Positions 9,701 through 17,762 of a DNA stretch of 64,000 bases are shown piece by piece; positions within the stretch are counted from its first letter, which is position 1; each line of letters begins with the position of its first letter. The notes below the pieces were generated by a model. It had not been told where the DNA came from. It saw only the letters and a program-made list of their open reading frames with translations, and searched no databases. The position numbers and the translations under genes were made by a program. The DNA is from JAICXG01 sp963801255 (GTDB taxonomy: Bacteria; Verrucomicrobiota; Verrucomicrobiia; Chthoniobacterales; UBA10450): positions 62,001 through 126,000 of the forward strand of contig CAWDEC010000015.1 of assembly GCA_963801255.1 (NCBI GenBank), in the 5' to 3' direction.

Positions 9701-9876
9701 CCATGGATGCTACCATGAGCCGATACGAAGATTTCGGTTTTCGCGGCGTGATTGCGAAGCCCTACGAAGCGAGCGAACTCGGGCGCAAAGTGCATGCCTT
9801 TATCGAAGCGAATCGCACCACGCCGTTCCCTGCTCAAATTCACTCGCCGGCCTTCCAGCTTCAGCACGCTTGCTGA
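6766..9876 (+). CDS. hybrid sensor histidine kinase: tandem CHASE3, PAS-PAS, HisKA-HATPase, receiver
   Basis: About 1036 residues from ATG 6766, chosen over an in-frame TTG at 6751 because GAGG sits 10 nt before the ATG. Order: a transmembrane helix near residues 37-60; two CHASE3-like sensing segments (ENAYRGHLLTRNGSYF and ENRGYLLTRDPLF); a second transmembrane helix near 350-370; two PAS domains, each ending in RDITER; a HisKA box GGIAHDFNNLLTAI with the phospho-His; ATPase boxes VVNAEQAMPHGG, EDEGVGIPPDY and GNGLGLATVYSIV; then a receiver with acidic pocket VVDDEE and phospho-Asp in LVILDLTLPGG. It should autophosphorylate and pass phosphate to its own receiver. No partner regulator gene is adjacent. 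Confidence 0.93.
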   Translation: MPLPISTEAKGISERRPRSLGGLLEWLLSPDHFHIKLFLGGSVGVFVITVLAVACMVITFGDQRRDKMRAHSIEVMRLSSVVENDVTALENAYRGHLLTRNGSYFENFSRLESLFSKHVEDLTNILPVGSLQRNQVLQMRENIDNWFKMNSLEMFQQERIPTRPEEIKAALAASAMSEAHSLLQSIQRQEQIDLNHRVGEQEWAIQSTQILNFIPKMERAASGMQKENRGYLLTRDPLFIDAYKRATSDFYTFQGYLAVLVGNEPKQVAELDEIRSRLEAWVTQCARPEIEAESRGDKNARISRTGLSEMLMNNVRHAIDQFEKEQVAIYDARSAAAAQERILTVAGINLLCGLAAVLLIASSVYSFILYRRQLKKLDSADLRIRAVIDHVLDGMVTINTRGAILSMNPAARRMFGYTGNGFFGDTFARLIPKCFGRDLDEAAVDCDWPDLARRAGGTTLALARARHGNTFPVEISLTEMLIEQEKAYVAMIRDITERKDFEEELAAEKKSLAVTLASIGDGVITTDLHGRVLICNAASEAMTGWKVSEAVGEPLRAVLAISADAASKREQSAIAGYRSEAEAILLTTPERATLTSRDGTERIIEQVASPIRDAKNEVFGVVVVFRDITERQRDEAERRKAEALDQLGLLAGGIAHDFNNLLTAIIGNISLASMFLRPNDEMCERLEDARNASLRARDLAQQLLTFARGGAPIKQAASIADLVQETVSFSLRGSQSRSDLQVQPDLWSAEFDPGQISQVVANLVVNAEQAMPHGGTLHLRCENYSHHPDASDDSIDLVPGDYICIRVEDEGVGIPPDYLKRIFDPYFTTKAKGNGLGLATVYSIVKNHSGLITVESELHVGTTFNIYLPAARTQVKIDEPVDLTNEPMNGSGRVLVVDDEEAIRLLVDFTLTRLGYEVFTAETAERGIEIYREALSGGRQFDLVILDLTLPGGIGGKEALKRLIEIDPLVNAVVSSGYAMDATMSRYEDFGFRGVIAKPYEASELGRKVHAFIEANRTTPFPAQIHSPAFQLQHAC

Positions 9877-9954
9877 TTCGTTAGGCGGTACGGCGCCGCG
9901 GGAAGAGGGACGGCAACTTGCCAAGCATCCTCAAGCCCTTAGCTTCTGCAAAGG

Positions 9955-10506
9955 ATGAGGACCGAATTGGCCGAACAGCAAACCGTGCCCGCTGCCTACG
10001 ATTCCAAAATCGAAGGTAACGTCATTTTCACGCGACTCGACGCCGCGATGAACTGGATGCGTAAAAATTCTCTGTGGCCCATGCCTATGGGTCTGGCCTG
10101 TTGCGCAATTGAGCTGATGGCTACAGCATCGGCGCGCTTTGATATCGCCCGCTTCGGAGCCGAGGTCATGCGTTTCTCTCCGCGCCAGTGCGACGTCATG
10201 ATCGTGGCCGGCACTGTGACCTACAAAATGGCACTCGCTGTGAAACGGATTTACGACCAAATGCCTGAGCCTAAATGGGTCATTGCGATGGGCGCCTGCG
10301 CTTCGAGCGGCGGCATGTATCGCTCCTACGCTGTCCTGCAGGGCATCGACCAACTTCTGCCGGTTGACGTATATGTCTCTGGTTGTCCGCCGCGTCCGGA
10401 AGCGCTCCTGGAAGGGTTGATGAGGCTGCAGGCCAAGATCGGCGGTGAGCGTTCGTTCAGCGCGCAAAAGCCAGCCCTCGCCAAGCGGATTAAAGAGTTG
10501 GCCTGA
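9955..10506 (+). CDS. nuoB: NADH-quinone oxidoreductase subunit B
   Basis: 183 residues. It carries the N2 cluster ligands: the tandem Cys in GLACCAIELMA, the Cys in AMGACASSGG, and the Cys in VSGCPPRPEALLEGL. NuoB sits in the peripheral arm of complex I and passes electrons from the iron-sulfur chain to quinone. It is followed at 25 bp by nuoC. nuoA is not upstream and nuoD is not downstream, so this is a detached nuoBC pair. The start is ATG 9955, giving a short nonconserved N-terminal extension before KIEGNVIFTRLD. Confidence 0.95.
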   Translation: MRTELAEQQTVPAAYDSKIEGNVIFTRLDAAMNWMRKNSLWPMPMGLACCAIELMATASARFDIARFGAEVMRFSPRQCDVMIVAGTVTYKMALAVKRIYDQMPEPKWVIAMGACASSGGMYRSYAVLQGIDQLLPVDVYVSGCPPRPEALLEGLMRLQAKIGGERSFSAQKPALAKRIKELA

Positions 10507-10531
10507 CGAGTACAATCCGCTTGCCCTTCTG

Positions 10532-11110
10532 ATGACCGCCTCCGATCTCCTTGATTCGTTAGGGACGCTTTTTGGTGACCGCGTCAAAGAGCGTACGGAG
10601 TTTCGTGGCGAGACCACAATCGTGATCGACCGCCGGCATCTTCGCGAGGTGGCTCAGTCTTGCCGGGACGACCTTTCCTTCGATTACCTGCTCGACATTA
10701 CAAGCGTGGATAACTTCGGCAATGAACCGCGTTTCGAGGTCGTTTATGAGCTCTATTCGCTGAAGCTAAGAGTTCATCTGCGCCTCAAGCTCAGCCTGTC
10801 AGAAGACGACCCAACGGTGGATACCATCTCCGACATTTGGCCGACGGCTAATTGGCATGAGCGCGAGATTTGGGACATGATGGGCCTGCGCTTCAACGGC
10901 CACCCCGACCTGCGCCGTATCCTCATGTGGGAGGGCTATCCTTATTTTCCCTTAAGAAAGGAGTTTCCACTTGCGGGCCTGCCAAGCGAAATGCCCGATG
11001 TCGGCTTCACTTCCATCGCTCCCATGGAAGGCGGACCCTTTGTTACCCAGCCCAGCACCGCAACCGCTAAAGATCGTGAACCGCGTTCGCGACGCGAGGA
11101 GACACCCTAG
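10532..11110 (+). CDS. nuoC: NADH-quinone oxidoreductase subunit C
   Basis: 192 residues from ATG 10532. The open frame extends into nuoB, but that extension is not conserved. Family segments are LLDITSVDNFG, the WPTANWHEREIWDMMGLRF box and the C-terminal GYPYFPLRKEFPLAG. NuoC belongs to the peripheral arm of complex I and packs against NuoD. The tail after residue 165 is low-complexity and may be a lineage extension. No nuoD fusion is present; the next gene is an unrelated phosphorylase-membrane fusion. Confidence 0.93.
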   Translation: MTASDLLDSLGTLFGDRVKERTEFRGETTIVIDRRHLREVAQSCRDDLSFDYLLDITSVDNFGNEPRFEVVYELYSLKLRVHLRLKLSLSEDDPTVDTISDIWPTANWHEREIWDMMGLRFNGHPDLRRILMWEGYPYFPLRKEFPLAGLPSEMPDVGFTSIAPMEGGPFVTQPSTATAKDREPRSRREETP

Positions 11111-11133
11111 GAAGGTTCGGTTATAACGAGCCA

Positions 11134-12501
11134 ATGCCTTTGATTAATAAGCGACGGCCAAACACTGGTGTTGAAGATATATTTCTAAACCGAGATGTAA
11201 TCCTGTGTTGCGGTGAGGACTGGAACGAATTACTGCTGGCGCTGGGCAGTATTACTACAGAGCCGGTGCTCTTGGAGCATGAATACCGCGTCTACCGCAT
11301 TGCTCTGTTCAAGAAGTTTAGTCTGATTTGGTCTGGCATGGGCACTGGCTGTCTTGAGCCGCTGCTGTATGAAATCAGTGACATAGGGCATGTAAGAAAT
11401 ATTATCCTGATTGGGACCGCCGGTGCGCCATCGAGCGAGCGAGTCAAGCTGGGAGAAATTTACGCCATCGAGAAAGCGTATCTCGGTGGCACTGCAATCC
11501 ACCTCCCGGGAGCACCGTTTCCACTCGCACCTCGGTTTTCCGAAGAGGTGATTACCGAAGCTCATCTACTTCGCGCGTCTATCGCTTCTACTGACTATTA
11601 TTACGGGTTTTCCAAGAGCCGCGACACTCAGGAGTTACGAGTGGCCGATCCAAGTCTGAAAGAGGCCGTCGATTCCCTTCACGACCAAGTAGCTCTGATC
11701 GATATGGAGACAGCCCAGTTCTACTATTTTTGCGGCATTTTTTTCCCCGAGCACCTTAGATATATCGCCTTGAAAGGGGCCGCAAATTTGTTGACCGATC
11801 CCACGCTGCAGACGACCAATTCCCTTGACGTTCTTAAAAAGGCGCTCGCCGCGAGTTTTGTTCTGCTCGACTTGCCCCGAGAAGACGGGGAAGCAGGACC
11901 GCGTCCAGACCTTCCTACGACTCTTGCGTTGGAGGAAAAGGCTACCGCGAAAGTGATGGAGGAGGTAAAGCTTTACTGGACCATCCAAATTGCTGTTTGC
12001 GGGGTCTTGGGATATCTCGGGACTAATCTGACTCTTTCGCGGCCTTCGGCGCATCTTAGTCCAACGATTGGAGAGCTAGATCCGATCTATCTGAAAAACC
12101 TGTCTCTGGCCATCGTTTCGTTTTTCCTCATTCAAATTGGAGCGCTCTATAATTTGATAGGTAACTATTATGCGCGAATTGCGGCTCTCGGATCGAGACT
12201 TGCCTATCAGCAGGAGAATCGGGTCACACCCATTCTTGCCTTTTTCTACGTATTACTTTCGGCAGCCATCGCGGCCCTAGGAACGAAAACTGGCATACCG
12301 AATTCGGGGCCTGGTCTAGTTCTTCTCGGCTCGGTTGTAGGGGTGCTCGTAAATTTTATCATATGCCGCGGCTGTGTTTACCCGGCTCTGGCAAAGTCTG
12401 GAGATACCTACTGCATGTATGCGAGGCCGCTGAGCATCGTATATAAGGTCACACTGGCTCTGACAGTCGCGGCTGCGCTCGGCTACTGGCTGACGCGATA
12501 A
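11134..12501 (+). CDS. nucleoside-phosphorylase-like domain fused to a multi-pass membrane domain
   Basis: 455 residues. Residues ~20-250 look like a PNP/UDP nucleoside phosphorylase fold: GMGTGCLEPLLYEI at the phosphate/oxyanion loop, IILIGTAGAP at the second glycine loop, and ALIDMETAQFYYF, matching the D-M-E-[GT]-A element that binds the nucleoside. Residues ~280-455 hold about five hydrophobic helices (for example IAVCGVLGYLG, LAIVSFFLIQIGALY, ILAFFYVLLSAAIAAL, VLLGSVVGVLVNFII, VTLALTVAAALGYW). It would hydrolyse or phosphorolyse a nucleoside at the membrane; substrate unknown. The gene has no copy of the window's dispersed nonamer and visibly more AT-rich codon choice than its nuo and pgpH neighbours, suggesting acquisition. 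Membrane-linked phosphorylase domains have been proposed as effectors in bacterial conflict systems, but nothing here proves that role. Confidence 0.7.
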   Translation: MPLINKRRPNTGVEDIFLNRDVILCCGEDWNELLLALGSITTEPVLLEHEYRVYRIALFKKFSLIWSGMGTGCLEPLLYEISDIGHVRNIILIGTAGAPSSERVKLGEIYAIEKAYLGGTAIHLPGAPFPLAPRFSEEVITEAHLLRASIASTDYYYGFSKSRDTQELRVADPSLKEAVDSLHDQVALIDMETAQFYYFCGIFFPEHLRYIALKGAANLLTDPTLQTTNSLDVLKKALAASFVLLDLPREDGEAGPRPDLPTTLALEEKATAKVMEEVKLYWTIQIAVCGVLGYLGTNLTLSRPSAHLSPTIGELDPIYLKNLSLAIVSFFLIQIGALYNLIGNYYARIAALGSRLAYQQENRVTPILAFFYVLLSAAIAALGTKTGIPNSGPGLVLLGSVVGVLVNFIICRGCVYPALAKSGDTYCMYARPLSIVYKVTLALTVAAALGYWLTR

Positions 12502-12579
12502 GCTCGTGGCGCCAGCTTTCGCTGATGCGACGTCATTCCCGATAGCGTGAGCGATTCTCGAAAAGACTAGCCCAAGGTC

Positions 12580-14217
12580 TCAGGCCGCGGAGACTGGCGG
12601 AGCTGACGCAGGACGTTTCGTCACTGCCATGACATCGGGCCGCGCGCCATCTTCACGTGCGTTCGTTGTCTTGCCTTCTTTAGGATAGGCAATGCGGGTA
12701 TGGAGCATGTTCATCAGGGTGAAACGAAAACGCTCCGCGATGGTTTTCATTTCTTTCATCGTTAGGTCGCATTCATCCAACTGATGGTCAGCCAAACGTT
12801 GGTCAATCAGATCGGTCACGAGTTGCTCGATCTTTTGCGGCGTTGGTTTTTCCAGTGAGCGCGACGCACTTTCCACCATGTCAGCCAGGCTGATGATGGC
12901 GCTTTCCCGCGTTTGCGGCTTAGGTCCGCTGTAGCGGAAATTTTCCTCAGAGACTTCGGGAATGTCTTCCTCGCGCATCTTCATGATCTTACCGCCGGCG
13001 CGAGCGTCTTCGTATTGCTGGAGGGCGCGTTTGTAGAAGTAATAGACTAACGATGTTCCGTGATGCTGCTGGATAACGTCGATGACCTGTTGGTTGAGGC
13101 CGTGCTTGAGCGCGAGGTCGACGCCTTCCTTGACGTGCGCAATGATAATCAGCGCGCTCATCGTCGGGGCGAGATCGTCGTGCGGATTGCGCTCAAAGTT
13201 CATGTTTTCGGTGAAGTAATCGGGTTTCACCAGTTTACCGATGTCATGGAAGTAGGAACAGACACGGCATAAGGTGGCGTTCGCACCGATGGCTTCGGCG
13301 GCGGATTCCGCCAGGTTTGCCACGACAAGGCTATGGTGATAGGTGCCAGGAGCTTCAAACGTTAGGCGGCGGAGAAGCGGATGATTCAGGTCCGACGCTT
13401 CCAGCCACGAGATGTCGGTCGTGATCCGAAAGAGGTGCTCGAGAATCGGCAGCGCGCCACCCACGAGCATGGCAGTTATAATGCCGTTGCCGATGGCAAA
13501 AGCGCTTTGCACACCGAGCATTGACCAGTCGGTTGCGGCGGGGTTAAAGAAGTTGATCGGGCCGATTAACCCAAAGGCAAGCGAGAGCAACCAGATGGCG
13601 ACTCCAACAAAAAATCCGGCGCGAATCAGGCGACCGCGGCGTCGCACTTGTAGCGTGAGATAGACGGCGGTGAAGCCACTGATGAGTCCGTTAACGAGCA
13701 TCGGCGCGTCGATCTTGCTCGCAAGGATGCTGCTCCAAAGACTAACGAAAACCGCGCCGTAAAGTCCGTGATTGCGTCCCAGCAAAACGCAAAGAACGAG
13801 CGGCGCAAAGGCGTAAGGCGCGATGAGCCACGCGGTCTCGGGCTTGAGCGCGGCAAAGAGTCCGCTGTTGCAAAGCACGATCAGCAATCGCGTAATTGCG
13901 AGCTGCACATAGATAATGCCGAAGACAAGAAAGAGGCGGGAGTTCCGCTCAAAAGTGCGCGGCTGGTTGATCCAGAGCTGAACGATCGCCGTAGCCAGAA
14001 AAAGCAAAGCGATTACGAAATTTTTCGTTGGCTCCTGCTGCTGACCGCTGAAGATAAGAAGGGCGAGCCCGGTGACGAAAGCGGCAAAGATCGCCACCTT
14101 CATCCAAGGCGCGCTCTCGAGGTTGCGCAACACTTCATTGGAGACACGGCGGCGCCGGGTCTTACTGGAAGCGAGACCGCGTTTGATGAGGCCTTGGCGG
14201 CGCAAAAATTTGAACAT
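12580..14217 (-). CDS. 7TM-HD family phosphohydrolase, PgpH-like, without the extracellular domain
   Basis: 545 residues. The first ~290 hold about seven membrane helices (starting at VAIFAAFVTGLALLIF). The cytoplasmic HD domain follows: TYHHSLVVANLAE, the HD pair in YFHDIGKL, HVKEGVDLA, QQHHGTSLVYYFY and the distal ADMVESASRS Asp. PgpH enzymes hydrolyse cyclic di-AMP. Canonical PgpH is about 700-850 residues and has a large extracytoplasmic domain after the first helix; that domain is missing here. phoH lies immediately upstream (2 bp), the usual phoH-pgpH order, but no ybeY follows. Confidence 0.85.
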   Translation of the reverse strand: MFKFLRRQGLIKRGLASSKTRRRRVSNEVLRNLESAPWMKVAIFAAFVTGLALLIFSGQQQEPTKNFVIALLFLATAIVQLWINQPRTFERNSRLFLVFGIIYVQLAITRLLIVLCNSGLFAALKPETAWLIAPYAFAPLVLCVLLGRNHGLYGAVFVSLWSSILASKIDAPMLVNGLISGFTAVYLTLQVRRRGRLIRAGFFVGVAIWLLSLAFGLIGPINFFNPAATDWSMLGVQSAFAIGNGIITAMLVGGALPILEHLFRITTDISWLEASDLNHPLLRRLTFEAPGTYHHSLVVANLAESAAEAIGANATLCRVCSYFHDIGKLVKPDYFTENMNFERNPHDDLAPTMSALIIIAHVKEGVDLALKHGLNQQVIDVIQQHHGTSLVYYFYKRALQQYEDARAGGKIMKMREEDIPEVSEENFRYSGPKPQTRESAIISLADMVESASRSLEKPTPQKIEQLVTDLIDQRLADHQLDECDLTMKEMKTIAERFRFTLMNMLHTRIAYPKEGKTTNAREDGARPDVMAVTKRPASAPPVSAA

Positions 14218-14219
14218 GA

Positions 14220-15203
14220 CTACTTGCGCTCGCGTCCGCTCGTATTGGCGGGCGAACGATGTTGCTGATAGGCGTTGATAATGGCGCGGACAAGTTCGTG
14301 CCTAACGACATCTTTGTCATTGAAATAAACGAAAGCGATGCCGGCGACGTTCTTCAAGGCTTGGAGAGCTTCGAGCAGACCGGAACGTTTGTTAGGCGGG
14401 AGATCGATCTGTGTGCCGTCACCAGTCACGACGCATTTCGAGCGCGGGCCGATGCGGGTGAGAAGCATGAACATTTGCTCGGTCGTCGTGTTCTGCGCTT
14501 CGTCGAGAATGACAAAGGCGTTGCTCAACGTCCGGCCGCGCATGTAGGCAAGCGGTGCGATCTCGATCGTCTCTCGCGCCACATAACGTTCCAGCTCTTC
14601 GGGCTCCAGCATGTCGTGCAGCGCGTCGTAAAGCGGACGCAGATAAGGCGTGATTTTTTGCTGCAAATCGCCCGGCAAAAAGCCCAATGCCTCGCCGGCT
14701 TCCACGGCGGGCCTGGTGAGAATAATTCGATCGACCTGTTCTTTCTTCAGCGCCGCGACAGCCATCGCAACGGCAAGGTAGGTCTTACCTGTTCCGGCCG
14801 GGCCGATGCCGAAGACGATGTCGTTTTTTTGGATTGCCTCGACATAATTGCGTTGGCCTAACGAACGCGCCACGATGGCCGGTTTGCGCGCCGAGGTCAT
14901 GATCTTGGTCGCGACCAAATCATCGAGGTTGTCGTTGCGTGACTCGTTCACAGAATTAAGGGCGTAGTTGAATTCGTGCCGCTGAATGTCGATGCCGCGC
15001 TGACGCGCATTCTCCAGTTGGGTGAAAACCTGTTCCGCCTTGGCCACCTGAGCGGGATCCCCTTCCAGCTTGATCCAACCTTCGCGGGTGGTGACCTTCA
15101 CACCGAGGGATTCTTCGAGATTCTTGATCAGCTTCAGGTCGTTGGCGTAGAGCGATTGAACGGCGCGCGCATTCTCAAACTGCAACGTGCGAGTCTCAGT
15201 CAT
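14220..15203 (-). CDS. phoH: PhoH-like ATPase
   Basis: 327 residues. An N-terminal KH-like segment (about residues 20-60, LGVKVTTREGWIKLEG) precedes the PhoH ATPase with Walker A GPAGTGKTYLAVA, RPAVEAGEALGFLPGD, PLAYMRGRTL, Walker B FVILDEAQN and the TRIGPRSKCVVTGD box. The family binds RNA/nucleotide and is linked to ribosome and RNA metabolism. It precedes the pgpH-like gene by 2 bp, so the two are almost certainly one transcript. Two GCCTAACGA copies (14300-14308, 14856-14864) lie inside it. Confidence 0.92.
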   Translation of the reverse strand: MTETRTLQFENARAVQSLYANDLKLIKNLEESLGVKVTTREGWIKLEGDPAQVAKAEQVFTQLENARQRGIDIQRHEFNYALNSVNESRNDNLDDLVATKIMTSARKPAIVARSLGQRNYVEAIQKNDIVFGIGPAGTGKTYLAVAMAVAALKKEQVDRIILTRPAVEAGEALGFLPGDLQQKITPYLRPLYDALHDMLEPEELERYVARETIEIAPLAYMRGRTLSNAFVILDEAQNTTTEQMFMLLTRIGPRSKCVVTGDGTQIDLPPNKRSGLLEALQALKNVAGIAFVYFNDKDVVRHELVRAIINAYQQHRSPANTSGRERK

Positions 15204-15336
15204 CAGGCGGCCGGCAAAACATCAGCTGCGAGAATACCGTGGCGACGGGAAGAGTGTCAAACTGCCAAAGCCGGGTTGAAGGAAAAGACGGTGTGACTTC
15301 TCAGGACGTAAGCCCAGCCTGACGGTCAGAATCAGC

Positions 15337-15789
15337 CTAACGAAATCCGTAAACCATTGCCCAATGAGTGCGATCTTCCGGCGAATTCTCCACCGCAACG
15401 ATAATGAAATAGCTCCCAGTCGACTTTGGAACAAGGTGTGCCGCCGCAAAATGTCCTTTCTGCCAGCTATCAGGCTGCTCGCAAAGCTTGCCGTCTGCGT
15501 CGTAAATATGAACGGAGACTTTCGCCGTTTCCACTTCGGTGCCCATCCAAAACCAATAGTCGTTCCCCTTGAATAACTGCTGTCGCACGGCCTTGCGCTC
15601 GCCCGCACCGAGGTCGCCGCCCCAGTAATCTTCGCGCACCTGAAAACCTTCCTTCACATAAGGCTCGGCAGCCTGCAGGGCAAAAGAATGGGCGTCGTCC
15701 ACCGAAGCCCATGCAGCCGCAACAGGCAGCGCGAGAAAAATCGCGAGCAAAGCGGCCGTGCGGCGGGTTGTGGAATTCTTTGGTCGCAT
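15337..15789 (-). CDS. secreted protein of unknown function
   Basis: 150 residues with an N-terminal signal peptide (TAALLAIFLALPVAAAWA, cleavage near residue 28). The mature part contains alternating aromatic and polar residues (YWGGDLGAGERK, DYWFWMGTEVETAKVSVHIYD, GSYFIIVAVENS) suggesting a small beta-sandwich like a pre-peptidase C-terminal domain. That is a fold impression, not a family match. It follows the gene at 15801-16607 by 11 bp and the two are probably cotranscribed. Confidence 0.7.
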   Translation of the reverse strand: MRPKNSTTRRTAALLAIFLALPVAAAWASVDDAHSFALQAAEPYVKEGFQVREDYWGGDLGAGERKAVRQQLFKGNDYWFWMGTEVETAKVSVHIYDADGKLCEQPDSWQKGHFAAAHLVPKSTGSYFIIVAVENSPEDRTHWAMVYGFR

Positions 15790-15800
15790 CGGGGGCCGGG

Positions 15801-16607
15801 TTATGGTTTTCGAGTCACGATCGCGCTGTCGAGACGGGCCGTAATCTCATTGATCTTCTTCACTGATACAGGAGGAATCGCAGCATCTGTCTCGATCAGG
15901 GGTTTCACTTCGACGAGCGAACTCTTGATTTGTGCGATCACCGGCAGGTTGAACTCGGGCATGGTCGCGAGCTTACGCTGAAAATATTCCAAAAGATCGG
16001 GCTGATGCAGCAGTTCGGCGCCGTCGGGTGAAAAATGGCGATCCACTACCGCGGTCAGCACCTGGGTGCCGCGTAACCAGCCGCCCAGACTAACCAGCTG
16101 GGAAAGCTTCTCATCGTGCACTTCGTTCATGGCCTGTTGCACGCTGTTCTGGGTGCGATCGAGCTCCAGACGCACCTGGCCCCAGTCGCGTCGGTCGGCA
16201 GCTTCCGTGATCGCCTTCGCATGCGGCACGATCGAATTCCCTACTCCGATGCCTTTGGCGAGACTAACGACCCGCTGTCCGATCTCTTTCACGCTTTGTG
16301 CGTCCTCCGCCTGCACGGCAATGAAGCCGTCGGCAATCACGGTTCCTAAAAGAAGCGCGATCCGCGGACGTTCGGTGAAGTTTGTTCCCTTGCTGGTGCG
16401 CACGAATTCCTTCCAGTTCACGCTGTCGAGCTTGCCCAGCGCGCTAAAGATTTCGTTAGGCAACGGCACGACCACGTCCTCGATGTTTCGTGAGAGGCGA
16501 CGAACGTCGATTTTGCGGGGCGGTTCGCTCGTGGCCGCCCGCACTCCCACGGGCATGGCCAGAGTCGCTAGAAGAATCAGGTTAACAAAAGGTCTCATCC
16601 GCAGCAT
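15801..16607 (-). CDS. secreted protein of unknown function
   Basis: 268 residues from ATG 16607 (an alternative ATG lies at 16598). There is a clear signal peptide (FVNLILLATLAMPVGVRAA). The mature part is helical-looking, with amphipathic stretches such as LGTVIADGFIAVQAEDAQSVKEIGQRVVSLAKGIG (region residues 82-117) and no Cys pairs or metal motifs. Probably a periplasmic helical protein acting with its 15337-15789 neighbour. Function unknown. It is divergent from hldA by 144 bp. Confidence 0.75.
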   Translation of the reverse strand: MLRMRPFVNLILLATLAMPVGVRAATSEPPRKIDVRRLSRNIEDVVVPLPNEIFSALGKLDSVNWKEFVRTSKGTNFTERPRIALLLGTVIADGFIAVQAEDAQSVKEIGQRVVSLAKGIGVGNSIVPHAKAITEAADRRDWGQVRLELDRTQNSVQQAMNEVHDEKLSQLVSLGGWLRGTQVLTAVVDRHFSPDGAELLHQPDLLEYFQRKLATMPEFNLPVIAQIKSSLVEVKPLIETDAAIPPVSVKKINEITARLDSAIVTRKP

Positions 16608-16751
16608 CGACTATTGATTTCGCAAAGGTATTCAGGATTAGTTGGGCACTTTATGCAGAACCCTCGTCGGGCACAAATCGTGATTCGATCCAAAGTTCGC
16701 AGCGTGACGCAACTCGCGCCACTCGCACCGATGCACGACCGTTAGTCTATC

Positions 16752-17762
16752 ATGATACTGGACCGCCTCCGGGAAATCCTTGGCCATGCGGCCGAAAAAC
16801 AGATCGCTGTCGCGGGCGACCTCATGCTCGACGAGTTCGTCTGGGGAAAAGTGGGGCGCATTTCCCCGGAGGCGCCGGTCCCGGTGGTGGAGGTTACGGG
16901 TGAATCTTTTTACCCCGGCGGAGCGGCGAACGTCGCGCGTAACCTGCGCGAATTCACCAATCGCGTTTCGGTCATCGGAACCATCGGGACCGACGCCAGC
17001 GGCCATCAGTTGCTTGATCTCTTGCGCGAAAAAAAGATCGCGACCGAACTCGTTGTCCAGGATCCAAGCTTCCGGACGATTGTAAAAACGCGAATCATCG
17101 CGCGGCAGCAACAGGTGGTGCGGGTCGATCGCGAGGAGATGCGTTCGCCTAACGAAAAGCAAGTTGGCCAAATTACAGGCAAACTCCGCACACTTTTACC
17201 GCAGATCGATGCTTTTATCTTCGAAGACTACGGCAAAAAATTTCTTAGCGCCGAACTCGTTAGGCAGATTACCTCCGAACTAAAATCGGCTGGCAAACTG
17301 ACCACGGCCGATCCGAATCCGCATCATCAGATCGATTGGGGCGCGATCACCGCCGTAAAACCCAACCGGAGCGAAGCCTTGCAGGCGGCCGGCCTTCCCT
17401 TCACCGACCCGGTTGATCCTCCCTTGGAAGACAAGGCGCTGCTTACCGCCGGCCTGCGGCTTCTCCAACGCTGGGAGACGCGCATGTTGCTGATCACCCT
17501 CGGCGAGCAAGGCATGCTGCTGCTGGAAAGAGAGAAACCGCCCCACCACATCCCAACGAAGGCGCGTCAGGTCTTCGATGTGTCAGGCGCAGGCGACACC
17601 GCAATCGCCTTATTTACTTTGGCCCTCGCCGGCGGCGCCACGCCAGTGGAGGCGGCGGAGATCGCCAATCACGCCAGCGCGGTCGTGGTGGCCAAACTCG
17701 GAACGGCAACCGTGACGCCTCACGAATTGATCGCCAGCTTCGAGGACGACAATTGTGCCTAA
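16752..17762 (+). CDS. hldA: D-glycero-beta-D-manno-heptose-7-phosphate kinase
   Basis: 336 residues of the PfkB/ribokinase fold. Marks are AVAGDLMLDEFVWGKVGRISPEAPVPVV at the substrate site (residues 19-46), the YPGGAANVARNL box, and the C-terminal DVSGAGDTAIALF with the catalytic Asp. It phosphorylates heptose-7-phosphate at C1 on the way to ADP-heptose for the LPS inner core. It lacks the C-terminal adenylyltransferase of HldE, so a separate hldC is expected elsewhere. Its TAA stop lies inside a GCCTAACGA copy that also covers the gmhB start (8-bp overlap). Confidence 0.93.
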   Translation: MILDRLREILGHAAEKQIAVAGDLMLDEFVWGKVGRISPEAPVPVVEVTGESFYPGGAANVARNLREFTNRVSVIGTIGTDASGHQLLDLLREKKIATELVVQDPSFRTIVKTRIIARQQQVVRVDREEMRSPNEKQVGQITGKLRTLLPQIDAFIFEDYGKKFLSAELVRQITSELKSAGKLTTADPNPHHQIDWGAITAVKPNRSEALQAAGLPFTDPVDPPLEDKALLTAGLRLLQRWETRMLLITLGEQGMLLLEREKPPHHIPTKARQVFDVSGAGDTAIALFTLALAGGATPVEAAEIANHASAVVVAKLGTATVTPHELIASFEDDNCA

